64,000 nucleotides of DNA from Baylisascaris procyonis (Eukaryota; Nematoda; Chromadorea; Rhabditida; Ascarididae). The notes below the pieces were generated by a model, which saw only the letters and a list, made by a program, of their open reading frames with translations, was not told the DNA's origin and searched no databases. Made by a program: the position numbers and the translations under genes. Shown in pieces: positions 23,788 to 37,563 of the stretch. Within the stretch, counting starts at the first letter, position 1; each line of letters opens with the position of its first letter. Location of the stretch: assembly GCA_037389465.1 (NCBI GenBank), contig JAZARR010000082.1:5568501-5632500 (forward strand), in the 5' to 3' direction.

Positions 23788-26700
23788 ATGCATGAGAGAG
23801 GACTACGCTATGTGTCGAATATATTCGTCTTGCTCATAGTGGTATTACGCACGGTTGATGGTACCGTTGAGGTGTTCACTAATCATTTCCACGTACATAC
23901 AAAGATACCAGGTGCGGCGAATGCGCATAAAATTGCTAAACGTCATGGTTTCATTAATCGTGGATCGGTAAATTTTTTAATTTTTTGATTTTTTTTATTG
24001 TTGTTAAGGTGACCTGAATCCAGACAATCCAAGTATAGATAAGAAAGCTTTTTTACACTTTTTTCTCACACCAATATAAAATACTTGACCATGAAATCTA
24101 ACGAGTGCAATCGACTTGCAAGATTTTTCATTTTGTCTAAAAGGATGCTAATTCCATAGTGTAAAACGTCGAAAGCTTTAGGGAGCATAAGTACATTGAA
24201 TGCCCTCAATGATGAATACGTGATGTATGAATTATGCTAAGTACATCGACAATAAAAAAAAAAGTTCAAATTCATCAGCCAATTTCATTTATTGATTTTC
24301 ATGTTTGATGCAGCATTTTCACGCCTATTGCTATCATTTTTATTCCACAATGAGGGAGATTATATGAACAGGTACCCCGATGATTATAGCTCATACTCGT
24401 TGTGTTTTTGATAACGAACGAAAATCTTGTACACTGGCGGGGATGAAACAGAGACGTTTAGTTTACCGAGCTAAAGCTTAACCATTAAGCTACTCCGGAA
24501 ATTTTTGCTGAACACCAACTCGCATTAATGACGATGACACATTCGCTTAAAGTCTATCATATCCATCAATCACACTTTGAAAAAAATTTTTTTTCATATC
24601 AAATTTAGGCGGAGATTGATGTATCAGCTTCAAAAAAAAGCGGAAGAAAGCTCGATGTGGTCATAGTTGGAACAAAAAAATGGTTTCATGAAGCTCAGCT
24701 GCAACAAGCGCTAAATGGATTTTTCATGCATATATCCTTTTCATTAACACTCAATGAGCAGCACCCATGAGGCGCATCAGCTAGCAATTCTGCTTCACTT
24801 GTTATCCATCTCTGACACGCACTCAGAATTCTTGCAATTCAATTTCATACGGGGTTATTCTCAGCCATATTATTATGAAGTGATAAGAATAAAGCAAACG
24901 AAAGTCGGAAAAGAAATTATTTGTTCACATTTTATGAAGTCAAAGATTAAATTACTCAATGAATAAATTCTTTTTGAGGTACTTGGCTCTGAAACCGAAT
25001 GGCATTTTGTACAGCCTGCGCTATCGCATGCGCGTACAAGGAGATCGATTGCACATCATTTGAAACTGAAAAGCGACGAGGACGTAAGCTTTCAAAAAAT
25101 TGCCTTATTTTATCATTTTCGTTTAAGTGAAAACCTATTTTTAGATGTATAATTTCCATTGATTATCCAATTTCAGTTCAAATTTCGTATAAAAATTTTC
25201 GCAGATTTCCCATGAATTATTACCATCATTGAAGATTTCTTTTGAGTGATGATTCACATATCGCTTATCAAAAGTTCATTAATGAATATTAGTCATATCG
25301 TTGCAATTAAATATTCTGACATATGGCTTTCTTATAGATTGCTCATGTCGAGCAACTCATCGGATATAAGCGGACGAAACGAGGATATAGGTATGTATTT
25401 TTGAAGTATACATATACAGGTATATGCAAATCATCGGCTATAATTTTGTAAGACCTTAGATTGCAATGTTCCTTTGTAATGCACTATTTTATATATTAGA
25501 GGATGCAGATAAATATACATAATTTTTGTAAAGTAAAGACCGTAATATATAAGATAATAATAATTAGAACATATAAATATATCATTTTAAGGTTGTTTTT
25601 TTCATCTTTGTTTCATCATTGAATATACCATCATGCCACAATTCATATCCAAATTTGCATTTTAATTTTAAAGTATTACTGCTTAGCAGAAACAATTTTT
25701 TGTTGAAAAAAAGATCACGACAGCCGGGAATTTGTGTTAAATTGAAGGAAAAATTTCCATTTTCTTTGGGTATTCCATTTTGTCAAGTATATTTTAACGG
25801 CTAGCTACATAATAATATAGAGGAAAATTTGTATCAATTCCCCTTCCCATCCTCCCACCCTCTCAAGAAAAATTCAAATCAAATTATATACGGTAGCATA
25901 ATAAACGATCTTATTTGCACTTATTCATTTTCCAAGTGCTTAGTAACTGAGAGTTTTTTTAGACCACTTGAAGAGCGATTGCAAGAACAACTCGATTTCA
26001 CTTCGGTACAATCACCAACCGATCCACTTTATCCTTATCAATGGTATTTGGTAAGTTGATTCCTTCTGGCAGCACCTAATCATCTACGCAAATACAGTAC
26101 CCTAATAAGAGTCAACAAATGGAGTTTACAAGAGTGTAACAGGAAGTTTATGCTTTTTTTTTGTTCCAAGAACATTTTTCTTGCAGAAAAACATTGGACA
26201 AGCTGGTGGTAAGCCACGATTGGATTTGAACGTGGAAAAAGCGTGGGCACTCGGATTTACTGGCAAAAATGTGACGACCGCAATTATGGATGACGGTGTT
26301 GACTATATGCATCCTGATCTCAAAAATAACTTCGTCGGTTTTATTTTCAATGTTTTGTTTTATTATATTCATTCGCTCAAATGCGAAAAAGTAGGAAATT
26401 TCCAATGGTTTGGATTGGCGCCTTTTTGGAAGTCTAATATTTTTGGAACTGTGGAAAAGTTTGACTTTTGGTTAAACATATTGCTGGAGAAGGATGGACA
26501 ACCCGCAGAAGCAGTTTGAGTTCATTAAGAAAGAAGAGAAGAGGAAATGAGGGGAAATGATTCACAAAGAAAGTTGAATGAAACTAGCATAAAAACGAAA
26601 TTGCATGAAAATTCAAAAAGGTCGAGGGATGGTAAGCTAAGCAAGGATACCATTGAAGAATAGGGGATCATCACTTCAGGATATCGGAAATCGTCTATTT

Positions 26701-29700
26701 AATGGAAGATCTATCGAAATGTGGACATTTTTGAGGTTTAATCCGTAAGGAAACCAATCAACATAAAAAGCCTTTCCTTACAATTATATACTTTTTATGC
26801 AAATTTATCCCATTCCTCTCTCTCTCTTCTTCTCCCTCTTTCTATTTAGTTAATAGCATTTAGAAAGATTTATTTCAATGGAATACTAATATTTTTATTA
26901 CTAAAACTTTTTTAAATAGAATTTTAGAATGCGAAAGCAAGTTATGACTTCAGTTCGAATGATCCATTTCCATATCCAAGATATACGGATGATTGGTTCA
27001 ATTCGCATGGAACACGGTAATAATTTTTTCAATGCTGTATATGAAGATGTTTACTACCTTGATTAAATACCAGAAAAGATTAGTCTAGAAACTAAACAAG
27101 TCAAAGTTCACCTCAGTTTTTGATCTTTAAAAAAAATCTGTTTCGAATATTGAGTAAACTGAAATAGAAAATTATTGAGTAGAAAAAATCTACACATAAA
27201 TTAGAAATACATTAATTATATAATTCAAATGCCAATCGATTTTCTTATTATATTATTTGCATGAGAATTGATTGATCGCTGCTGATCGATAATCAATAAT
27301 ATTGATAACAAATTTTATTGAAATTTGTAAAATTTGTAATTTAGGGTGTTCAGTATTGATCGATTTAATATTTCGATGAAGTTTGAATGTTTTATGAATA
27401 ATCTGTTCTTCTTGTCTTAAGACTAATTTTTATCTTTTATATATTTAATCAATAACTTGTCTTTATTATTTTTTGAGCTTTATTTTAAATTAATTCAAGT
27501 CAAAAATAATTAGTGGAAAAAAAGATTAAAGGTGCTGATCAAGGAGTGATCAAAAACTAATGATCTAAGGACTAATAAACCGATCAATCAGCAACTAATC
27601 AATCAATAACTAGTATGTTTTTTAAGCCTCTCATGCATATTTATTTCTGTAGATGTGCGGGTGAAATAGCAGCAGCTCGTGATAATGGAATCTGTGGTGT
27701 TGGTGTAGCTTACGATAGCAAAGTGGCGGGAATCCGAATGCTCGATCAGCCATATATGACCGATCTTATTGAGGTAATAGATTCAACACAACATTTCAAC
27801 GTTAAACAAATTTTCCGCTTAAATACCTTTTTTACCCACGAAATTGGCCACATAAAATAAAAAATAAATAAATCCAGCATGACTTTTAAATGTGAATGAA
27901 ATAATGACTTCAGGGGAAGTAAAGCTTTGAGAAAGGCATTAATTTGTATTGGTTTAGTTGAAACGAAAGAAAGCGAGTGCCTTTATTAACCGACAGATTG
28001 GAAATATGCATTTATAATCCTGGGCGAATCCTATTTTCGCTCCTTCCCTGCTCCCGTACTTTTCTATTTTTTCCGATTGCAGATCGTAAATTCATACTTT
28101 GTACGTTATGCTATTTGGTGAGATCGGAAAAAAGAAAACTTTTTTAGAGATTCCGCTAACCGTACCAGCTTACTATACCAAATTCAAAAGTTGAGGTCAA
28201 ACATTTTATGATGGTCAAATGATCGTCAGCACGAAATTTTCATTGTACTGTTTTAGATAGATGAATAGTGCACTGATTCTTTCAGAGATTAGAATATTTG
28301 ACTGAATTGTTCCACATAATTATTACAAGCATTATTTTTATACGTGTATTATAGGCGAATTCGATGGGCCATGAGCCAAATTTGATTCACATCTATTCGG
28401 CCAGTTGGGGACCCACTGATGATGGTAAAACAGTTGATGGACCACGAAATGCCACTATGCGAGCAATTGTCAAAGGAGTTAACGAAGTAACATAATGCAA
28501 CTTTTTGATCTCCAGTTGCTAACATATGACGTCATAGTAATTTATACACAGTAAACAACTCAAATTGTAGTAATTAGTGTTCATATAGCCATGAATGTGG
28601 GAATTAACAGCTTACAATAAGAGAGAGATACTTCAAATGAATATGATTTTTAGCAGTTGCGCAAATTAACAATTAGATGAAATGTTGAGGTAAGGAAGAG
28701 GAGGAACGGATGAGGAGGGAAGGGTGCTGAAAGAGAGAAACACTTCGATGATAACCTTAATCGTTTCTTCTTTCTAATCGCTATTTCCACGAATAAACAT
28801 AAGGAGGTTGCCTATAATGATTTAGTGTTAATGATCTCCTGTACTTTAACAATAAATATTCCCATATTAAGTGCTCATAGGAATAAGCTTTCGACTTATA
28901 AGTATGAAATTAATGCAATAGGCATTTCTCAACTCTATCAAATGAACTCTAAAAAAATATTTGAAGGGTCGAAACGGTTTGGGATCGATCTTTGTTTGGG
29001 CGAGTGGTGATGGTGGTGAGGATGATGATTGCAATTGTGATGGTTATGCGGCATCAATGTGGACTATCTCGATTAATTCGGCGATTAATAGTGGTGAAAA
29101 TGCGCATTATGACGAGTAAGTTGCTTTTTTTTTATTTAAAAAAATGCATTTGATGCAAAGAAAATTTTACGATATTTATGTTGGCCAATCACCATATCAC
29201 TTGTAGTTACCTGTAATATTTTGGAAGAAATCTGATTTTTTATTCAATTTGTGGTCTATCTATGGGGATTTTATACGATAAAAATTTATACAGGTGTACG
29301 TTTAGTGGTAAATTAGTAAATTAACAAGAACTAATCTTGATTTCTCACCAAGCGGCACATTAAATTAGCAAACAAACAAAATTATGGAAATAAATAAAGA
29401 TTTTTTTTTTCATAATTTCTGTTATGTCTAATGCCCTGTCTATAATTCACTTCTATAGCTATGATATAGCCGCAGTATATAACCTTACACTTTATAATTA
29501 TTATAGTAATATTATCGTGTTAAATGCTAGTGCACCTATGTAAAAATAGAATAAAAAAGTAATAAGGTGTTAATTAAATAAAAATAATAAAGAAATAAGG
29601 TGTTGAAAATAGAATAATAAATTATTAAAGTGTTGGTTTTTTCTAAAAAAAGTATTTGTCTAGTTTAGAAACGTTTTTAAGGAGTTGTTCATCAACGTTG

Positions 29701-32700
29701 GCATCAACATTCTCGAATGGTGGTCGCAATCCGGAGACTGGTGTTGCGACAACCGATCTCTATGGTCGTTGCACTCGTTCGCATAGTGGAACATCGGCGG
29801 CTGCACCTGAAGCTGCTGGAGTGTTTGCTCTTGCGCTTGAAGCTAATCCCCAACTTACCTGGTGATATATTATACTTTATACTTGTTATTAGTAATGCTA
29901 GTGCTCTTTGTGCTAAACATCGAACTTCTTTTAAATTTCCAGATGGGCGATGCAGTCCATATTCTCAAAACGAATACTTCGAGCAATCCATTTGCCCTCT
30001 AGATGCTGCAGATTAAATTCCCACTCAATGAGAGAAAATATCGGAAAGAAGAGTGCAAAATTAGTGTGCAAAATAATGGAAATTGGAAGTGAATGAGGAT
30101 AATTTTGCATTGAACAGCCATGGCAAGCAGTGAAAATTAAACACAATCAGCATATGCCGGTGTAAGACATGTTGAAGGAGGTGAATCATGTTCTCATCGC
30201 TTATTTGACAAATAAGAACTTCGATCAGCGGGGTGGAGAGGATTCACAGAGTTGAAAAATTAAGCAAGCGCTGTTCCCTTGGCAGCAAAAACACCAGCCA
30301 ATGAATGAAGCGATGCAATTACCAATTGTTTTTAATTACTATATTATTTCGATAATTGATATAATTGATAAGCGTTAATTGTAGGCGCGATCTGCAACAT
30401 TTGACAGTGCTAACGTCAACTCGAAATTCTTTGTTCGATGGACGATGTCGCGATCTGCCTGATCTTGGACTTGACGTATATATTTCTATTCCTTGCATAT
30501 TGAAATTCAAGCATAAACACGCTTCTCATTTCTAAAATTTATAATATAGAATCGGAAATTCTTTTAAGAGACATTTGTCGTAGTTTTTTTTCATGAGATG
30601 CTTAGATTGTCAAACTTTTTCGGATGTATTTTATCGTTTCATTAGAGCTTTCTTAATTGAATAAAATAAATACTTTATATATTCATTTAGAGTGATAACT
30701 TCTATATTTAGCATTTTATGGCCATTTATTTTATGATAAGCACAATAAAACATAACTAAAATACCATTGCATCATATTATATTGTATTCATTTCGATTAC
30801 ATTCCTACACTATATTCCTTTCGTCTATTTCTATCCATTATGCATCCATAATTTTGAAATTTCTATGCGATTACGTTGATGAATACCTTTAAATATCTTT
30901 AAGTTACTTTGATGCATTAAAAGACGATTTCAATTAAAGGATAATTCACAACACAAAAAGGACGATAAGAATTGTTCACATTTCGAATGGCAAATGAATG
31001 GTGTTGGATTGGAATACAATCATCTTTTTGGATTTGGTGTTTTGGATGCGGCCGAAATGGTAATGTTGGCTATGGTTTGGAAGACATCACCACCACGATT
31101 CCATTGTGAGGCTGGAATTATCAATACACCACAGTAAGTATCACAGAAATACTTGAAACCCACAAATACTCTAGTGATTTTTTTTTATTTTTTTTGGATG
31201 GGGAGGGGATGTTATTGAAACTGCTAAACAATTCTCAGCGAAAAATTCGATTTATCATGTTAATGCATTTCTCTCTTTTTTAAAAAATAGTGGAAAAATT
31301 TCATATTTCAGTTTTCCTAGCAAAATGAAGAGAAAAAATTTCACGAAAACAATAGCTCATTGAATTGATCTGAACGCTTCTAAAAAAAACTTTTTTTTTT
31401 CAATTTTTTTGAATTTTTTTGAATTTTTTTTTCTTTCACAAACGCAAAAAAAATTCTTCAAAAATTTTATCATCTCATAAAATTTCATGGGAAAATTTTT
31501 TTTCGTTAATTTCAGTGAAATTCCATCAACTGGAAATTTGATTTTGGAATTAAATACGGACGCATGTAGTGGAACGAGCACTGAAGTGAATTATCTTGAG
31601 CATGTGCAAGCAGTTGTCTCGTTGAATAGTAGTCGTCGTGGTGATACAACACTGTATCTTGTATCACCAGCTGGAACGAGGTAGATTTTTTTAGTAATCT
31701 TGTATTATTTAACTGTAAATTGTGATTAATTTAATTTAATTCAATTCGATTTATTAATTTCTAAAAAAGATTGATAATTAATAATTAATTGCGATTTAAC
31801 AAGGTACACTATTAAAAGATAGAATAATACAGCAGCTTTTTTTCCTGAGTGAACAAATCTATTCGACCGAATAAATTCAATGCCGAAAGAGATACTTTAA
31901 AATTTATAGTATTTTCTTCATGTTGGAATTTTTCATTTCGATCCTTCAATTTCACTCATTCATATATAAGAAAATTGAAGGGATAATATGATCGTGAATA
32001 AAAAATGAATAGTTTAAAATGGAAGAAAATTAGAAGAGCATTGAAGAGAGAGACATTAAAATAAGAAGAACAATTCAACAAGTATGCAAACTGCAGTGAA
32101 AAAAAAAAGGAAAAATGTCAATTAGTAGAATAAATATGGCTGATATTTGAAAATTAGATTATATAGAATATATGGAAGAAAAATAATGGTCCTGAAAGAC
32201 CTTATGTAATATTTTTCTAAGTATGCAGCTATCTACAATAATGCATCGAATATGTAATACGCAAAATACTATAGGAAATTAGCTCTAAGTCGATTACAAC
32301 ACAACTGTTTTGATCGTTCATTTAGATAGTACGCATTTCGATTCGATCGATAATTTTTTGCCTCTTTCTTTTTATTAATTATTTCGTGTTTTTTTTTTCT
32401 TTGATCGAAAATATTCATCGAAAATTTTAGTGAAATATTCTCGAGAAAAGTTCAATAGAAAAATTTTCTTTCCATTATCGAATTTTTTTAGATTTCGTAG
32501 TTTTGGTTCTAGGATATCCTCTGTAGTGTGTTTTGCAACTAGGAATTTCCTTTCCAATACGAAATCAAATCACCGTAACGAAGCGATTCAGAAGTGCTCA
32601 ACCTTATTCAATTTGCAGAACGATGATTCTATCACGACGTCCAAAAGACGACGATAGCAAAGATGGATTTACGAATTGGCCATTCATGACAACACACACA

Positions 32701-33720
32701 TGGGGTGAGAATCCAAGAGGTAGATGGCGATTAATTGCACGATTCCAGGTTCGTCTTACCTTTCCAATCTTTATTTGTCGTTTTCTTCGACCAGCTGCCC
32801 TCATTTTTGTTATTCTGCATTGCAAATATGCGCAGAAAATGGACATATGCGCCATCAGAAATGTGTTCAGTTAATAGCTATGTACCATTCGGCATTTCTG
32901 TCACGAGATTTTTCTCTCCACAGCATTCAAGTCAAAGAGGTTTGTGCTGTGAAGCATTTGCACTAGCTTAAGTTCACTCTTATATGTTTGCGACAAGTTG
33001 GGCATTTACGCTATGATTACCTACATTGTGCGAGACTAGTGTCTGTGAGAAAAGCACGGCGGGACATTTGCGCCATAAGGCTGGCACAATGAACACCTGC
33101 ACAGTGATTTTTCTTACGGAATTACGGCATTCACTATGCGTGCGTAATTTGTCTACATCATATTCATTTTCCATCTTTACTTTCGCTTATGGTTGAATAC
33201 AATAAATAAATCGACATTGGCGGATTTAAAATATATGAGCAATGATCGAATGCTTCGGCATTTCCGCAGAGAATAATTGCCATAGAATGTCGGGCATCGG
33301 CTCATTCGCAAAAAAAAATCAATTTTAAATTTTTAACCTTATCCTTATACCTTTTTTCATATACGCATATGGCAGAGAGAGGAGTTTGGAGAGGAAAAGG
33401 AGGGAGGAAGAAAGTGGTGAGATGTTGAGTGTTCACAAATATTTTATGCATGTGGAGAAAAAATTTTTTTTTTAAATCGAAATTTCTAAATTCTATATCA
33501 AATACTTCTGTTTAAGTATGATTTAAATACAGCTTCATTAAGCTGCAAATCTCGAAATTTAAATTTACAGGGACCTGGTCATCATCAAGGTACTGTGAAG
33601 AAATTCACATTGATGCTTCACGGAACAAAGGATCCACCATACGCCGGTATCGAACCACTTCAAGGACACGTGAATAGCAAATTACAAGTGGTTCAAAGAG
33701 CACATAAACGAGCCGTTTAA
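23788..33720 (+). CDS. egl-3: EGL-3 / PC2, neuroendocrine proprotein convertase 2
   Basis: This calcium-dependent subtilisin-like protease of dense-core vesicles cleaves neuropeptide and hormone precursors after dibasic sites. Exons: 23788-23967, 24979-25083, 25338-25390, 25963-26050, 26187-26333, 26928-27016, 27653-27773, 28355-28486, 28967-29115, 29682-29861, 30385-30475, 30940-31133, 31516-31680, 32619-32748, 33571-33720 (TAA); 657 residues, all GT..AG with matching phases. Residues 1-26 form a hydrophobic signal peptide. The prodomain has an inner RTRR site (79-82) and the primary site KRTKR ending at 110. Catalytic residues are Asp177 ([10 protein letters not shown]), His218 (NSHGTRCAGE) and Ser393 ([13 protein letters not shown]). 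The oxyanion position is Asp320 (WASGDGG) instead of Asn, the hallmark of PC2. The P domain keeps RRGD near 547-550. Length is close to that of C. elegans EGL-3. PC2 needs the chaperone 7B2, which is not encoded here. Confidence 0.97.
24438..24499 (-). other. Degenerate tRNA-like sequence in egl-3 intron 1
   Basis: On the - strand TAGCTTAATGG (24492 downward) resembles a pol III A box inside a paired D arm (GCTT with AAGC). About 42 bases on, TGTTTCATCCC resembles a B box; this spacing is near that of a real tRNA. A partly paired anticodon arm (TTAG/CTAA) lies between them. The acceptor and T stems do not pair, so this is not a working tRNA. It may be a tRNA pseudogene or the head of a SINE. 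Confidence 0.3.
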
Positions 33721-33791
33721 ACCATCAGAGAGAAAAAAGAAAAAGTTTTAATTCCCAAAAAATGAAGTTCAATACAGAATATAGCCGATTA

Positions 33792-33797
33792 AATAAA
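33792..33797 (+). terminator. Polyadenylation signal of egl-3
   Basis: An AATAAA hexamer lies 72 bases after the egl-3 stop codon, with further A/T-rich sequence following. Confidence 0.55.
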
Positions 33798-36700
33798 AAT
33801 TATTTTTAACTAAATTATATACTCAATAATAAATGGTAATTTAAAAAAAAATCCTATTCTAATACAGATTTCTATCCATCACTTTTATTCATTATATGTT
33901 TGTTTTGTTTTTTTGTTTCAAAATATTTCGGGTTATATTTTCCATTCATCTACGCTTCAAATATTTTCCACTCATCATTCCTCGAAATTTTTATCTTTGT
34001 GCGTTTTTTTTAGTTTCCGTCTCAGTGTTTAAATAATGCATTTTCTCTTTTCTTTGTTTCTTTCTTGTCTCTTCTATGTACGATCTCTTTTCTAATGAAT
34101 GAAAAAAAATCTCATCATAACTTCAAATTTTTTTTTAATAAATTTTTTTTTCACACTTAAAAAATTCATATCATCTAAACACGTATTTGAAGTGAAAAGA
34201 ACACCTCGAGAAAAAAAAATTATACATGCCTTTGGTATATTTTTCTTTAGTCGATCTATATTTTTGATCATCGTATCGTCGTTATAAAAATGACATCATC
34301 AACCGAGCATTACAATCGAGCATCATTATATATATGTAATGTGATGACTATTGGCTGGCTAGTTGCCGATTCTTTACTGGCATTTATCCAACAAAATAAG
34401 TCGTTATTCAATTCACATTCGTTTGTTGAGAGAATAAATGGCTTCGTTGAAGATGCAACGATTGCAAAAAAAAAGTGTTGTGTACGCGTATCATTTTCAA
34501 TTCGGTAATGATATCCAACTTCGATATCCATAAATTCATTCAGATGATATAATAACTAGAAATCGTTTTAATTTACTCGTAGAGTAAAGTATGAAAATTG
34601 CATCATTTTAATTAATGAGAGAAAAATAGTCATAAATTTTTGAATTATTTTTCAACAGCAAACTATCCATTTTTTTTTGCCGATGTAAATTACGCACAAA
34701 ATTTTTATGAAAGAAATATGAAAAAAAAGGAAACAACGCTGAAGTGGGAAATTTTTCGAAAAGCAACGCTGAAATGGGCGAATCTAAAAAAAAAGCAACA
34801 GTGAAATGAAAGATTTTCCATGAATAACACTAAAAATGAAACGATATTTTGTCTGTAAATGTGGTTCAGAGATTGTCTTCTCGAATTTTTTCCCGACATA
34901 TTGAAATGATTTGTTTACACCATAAGAGAGCAAACAATTCAGTCAATTTTTAATTTAAAAAAAAATTTTTTTAATTGTTGATTTTATCGCTCTCTGGGGC
35001 TAGAATTCATCGACATATCATTTAATATTTTTTGAAAAGTATTTGGAAAATCTCAAAAATGACGTTAGTCGAATTAGAAGTTGAAAACAAATGTGACATA
35101 TACGGATAGGAAAATTGGTGGAATATTTGTGCATTGCAATGCAACGGGAAGTTAAGCAGCTTAATGTTGAAACCATTATTGTTCATGCGGCATTCATATA
35201 AATTATTGTCACATATTCAATAGTTTATTGTTGCAAATAACGTTGATCTTTGACTTTACGATATTCAATAACAGTTAGTAAATGTTTGAACTCATCTGAT
35301 CAAATGATCGAAGGAAAAAACAATTGTAACCAATATATTTGAGGTACTATAACAGTGATACTGTAAGTGCTAAAATATATAAATTTAGCACAAGTACGTT
35401 AAATTTGGCACGTTAAGAACGTGGTTGATCTACGTCCAAAAATGTTAATTTTTATCAGTCTTAAGGTGTGATATACAGAATTTATTTCTTTATTTGTAAG
35501 CCTCTATCATTTTCTTTTTCTAAAAAAATGTTACGTTGCAATGAGTGTGGCGCATATACCCTTTAAAGAAGAAAAAGTTTCGCACGGACAATGAACCGAT
35601 AGTTGCTTTGAGGAGATCACTTCATCAAAACATTCCCACCCGTATTCAGAGATTCGGGCTAAATAATGTGATCGTTTTCACCACAAATGTTATCACATAT
35701 TATCTTACTCTACTCCATTTTGATCACAGCAATCCAATGATCGATTAAGATAGATGATCAAATCGTTGATCAATAGAATTTCTTATCACCATTTACCCAT
35801 TGAATCTAGTGGAGCCTTCAATAGAAGATCAATTATATGATAAGAATATGATTCAATGTCCACTATAATCGCGATCAAAACTATGAAAGAGATCGAAATA
35901 AAGCCAAATGCACTACGATGGTAGAAAACGTTTATCAACACTACAATACTCGTTCACTTCTCAGTCGAATGCATTATTGCTGTATGTGCGGTGGGTTATG
36001 GGTTGCTGTGTCGCTGTATTGCTAGTGTGCTATATATTTGTAATTAATGGTAGAATTGAGTATAATGGACGCACTTTGATGGGTTTATTATATACCATGT
36101 AGGTGTTTTTGTTTTTCCTATGAGAATATCGGTGTAGTATATCTATTTAGTTGATATGTTTCTTCAGTTATCATTCATTATTGCATGATTTTGTTAGAGT
36201 AAGCTTAAATTAAAGTTATTTTGGTAAGCTAAGAGTTGCGGTTAAGCAAAGTGAGGTTAGATAGCCGAATGGTTAAGACTCAGAAACCTACGATTTTGAA
36301 TTCTCTTCAATTTTAAATATATTTGAATAAATTGGAATGTACATTTTTCTTTTGCATATTAACGAAAAATTTTGAAAAAAAAGATAGCATATAAAGATTA
36401 ATGAACTATTAAATGTGATAACTTTGTAAATTTCACTGAACCTATTGACACTAGCAGAACTGTTTAAGAGCTGTTTAGTGTGTCCCGATTCATTCACAAC
36501 AATGCCTACGAGTGCAAAGTTTCGGAAAAACTTTTTTCTTAAAAAGTCATAGTTTGCTTATTTATATATTTATTTATTCACTTATATATATTTATATTTA
36601 TATTTTTATTTATTTATTTGTTTATTTGTTCATTCACAGCATAACTTCACTTAGACCCTCAAATTTAAAATTCTCAAAATTAAGCAGCAATAGTAGATGG

Positions 36701-37486
36701 TGCAATCTCACGTCATTCGTGAAACATGTATTCAAATCAACAGCCGTATTCTAATGATATACACTCGTTGTGCATAGGTTCGGGGGTGTCCGCAATTCCA
36801 AATGTGAACGCTTTCGCATAGCGGCTTTGTTGCATCCGTCAAGCGTGTGCGCACTATTTGTGTTCTTCACTACAAATCAACCACGTTCAACTCCTCCACT
36901 CTTTTACAACTCTTCTTTATGTAATGCTCAATTGTATTTTTTTTTGTTGAGAAAAATAGTGAAATTTAGACGGAACAAGAAAGAAATATTTGCAAGAGAA
37001 TATCGACTTTTTTTTGGATTTATTGGAGGATCTTTCGTGATGATTTTATAATTCATGACTAACTCATGAATGAATGAAAAAAAATACTATTTGAGAAATC
37101 ATGTGTTAAGTAGTGCCAAAAAGTTATTAATTATCTTCGTGTTTTTTTTTTGAAGCCACGATGCTAGCAATTATAAGAAATTTATTCGTTTTACTTTTTG
37201 AGCATATCTTATGAAAATTTGCGATAATTTTTTTCATTTCTGCGAATTTTTTTCGTTTTTTTTCTGCGAATTTTTCGTTTTCGATAATTTTGCGAATTGC
37301 GAATTTTTGTTTCATAATATTGTTTGAAAACAATAACAGAAATATTCCCAATGAAACAACGGACGAAATTTTTATGGGTTTTCAGAAAGCTGCTCTCACA
37401 ATATGGCTTGATGAAATTTGTCTCACCAATGAAGAAGTAGAAATAGGGAATAGTCTAGTTGCAATGATATAAACTGAATTGTTATA

Positions 37487-37563
37487 TATAAATATAAATA
37501 TAAATATAAATATAAATATAAATATAAATATAAATATAAATATAAATATAAATATAAATATAT
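37487..37563. repeat. (TAAATA)n hexanucleotide array
   Basis: About 13 nearly perfect tandem copies of the hexamer TAAATA in intergenic DNA. Confidence 0.95.
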
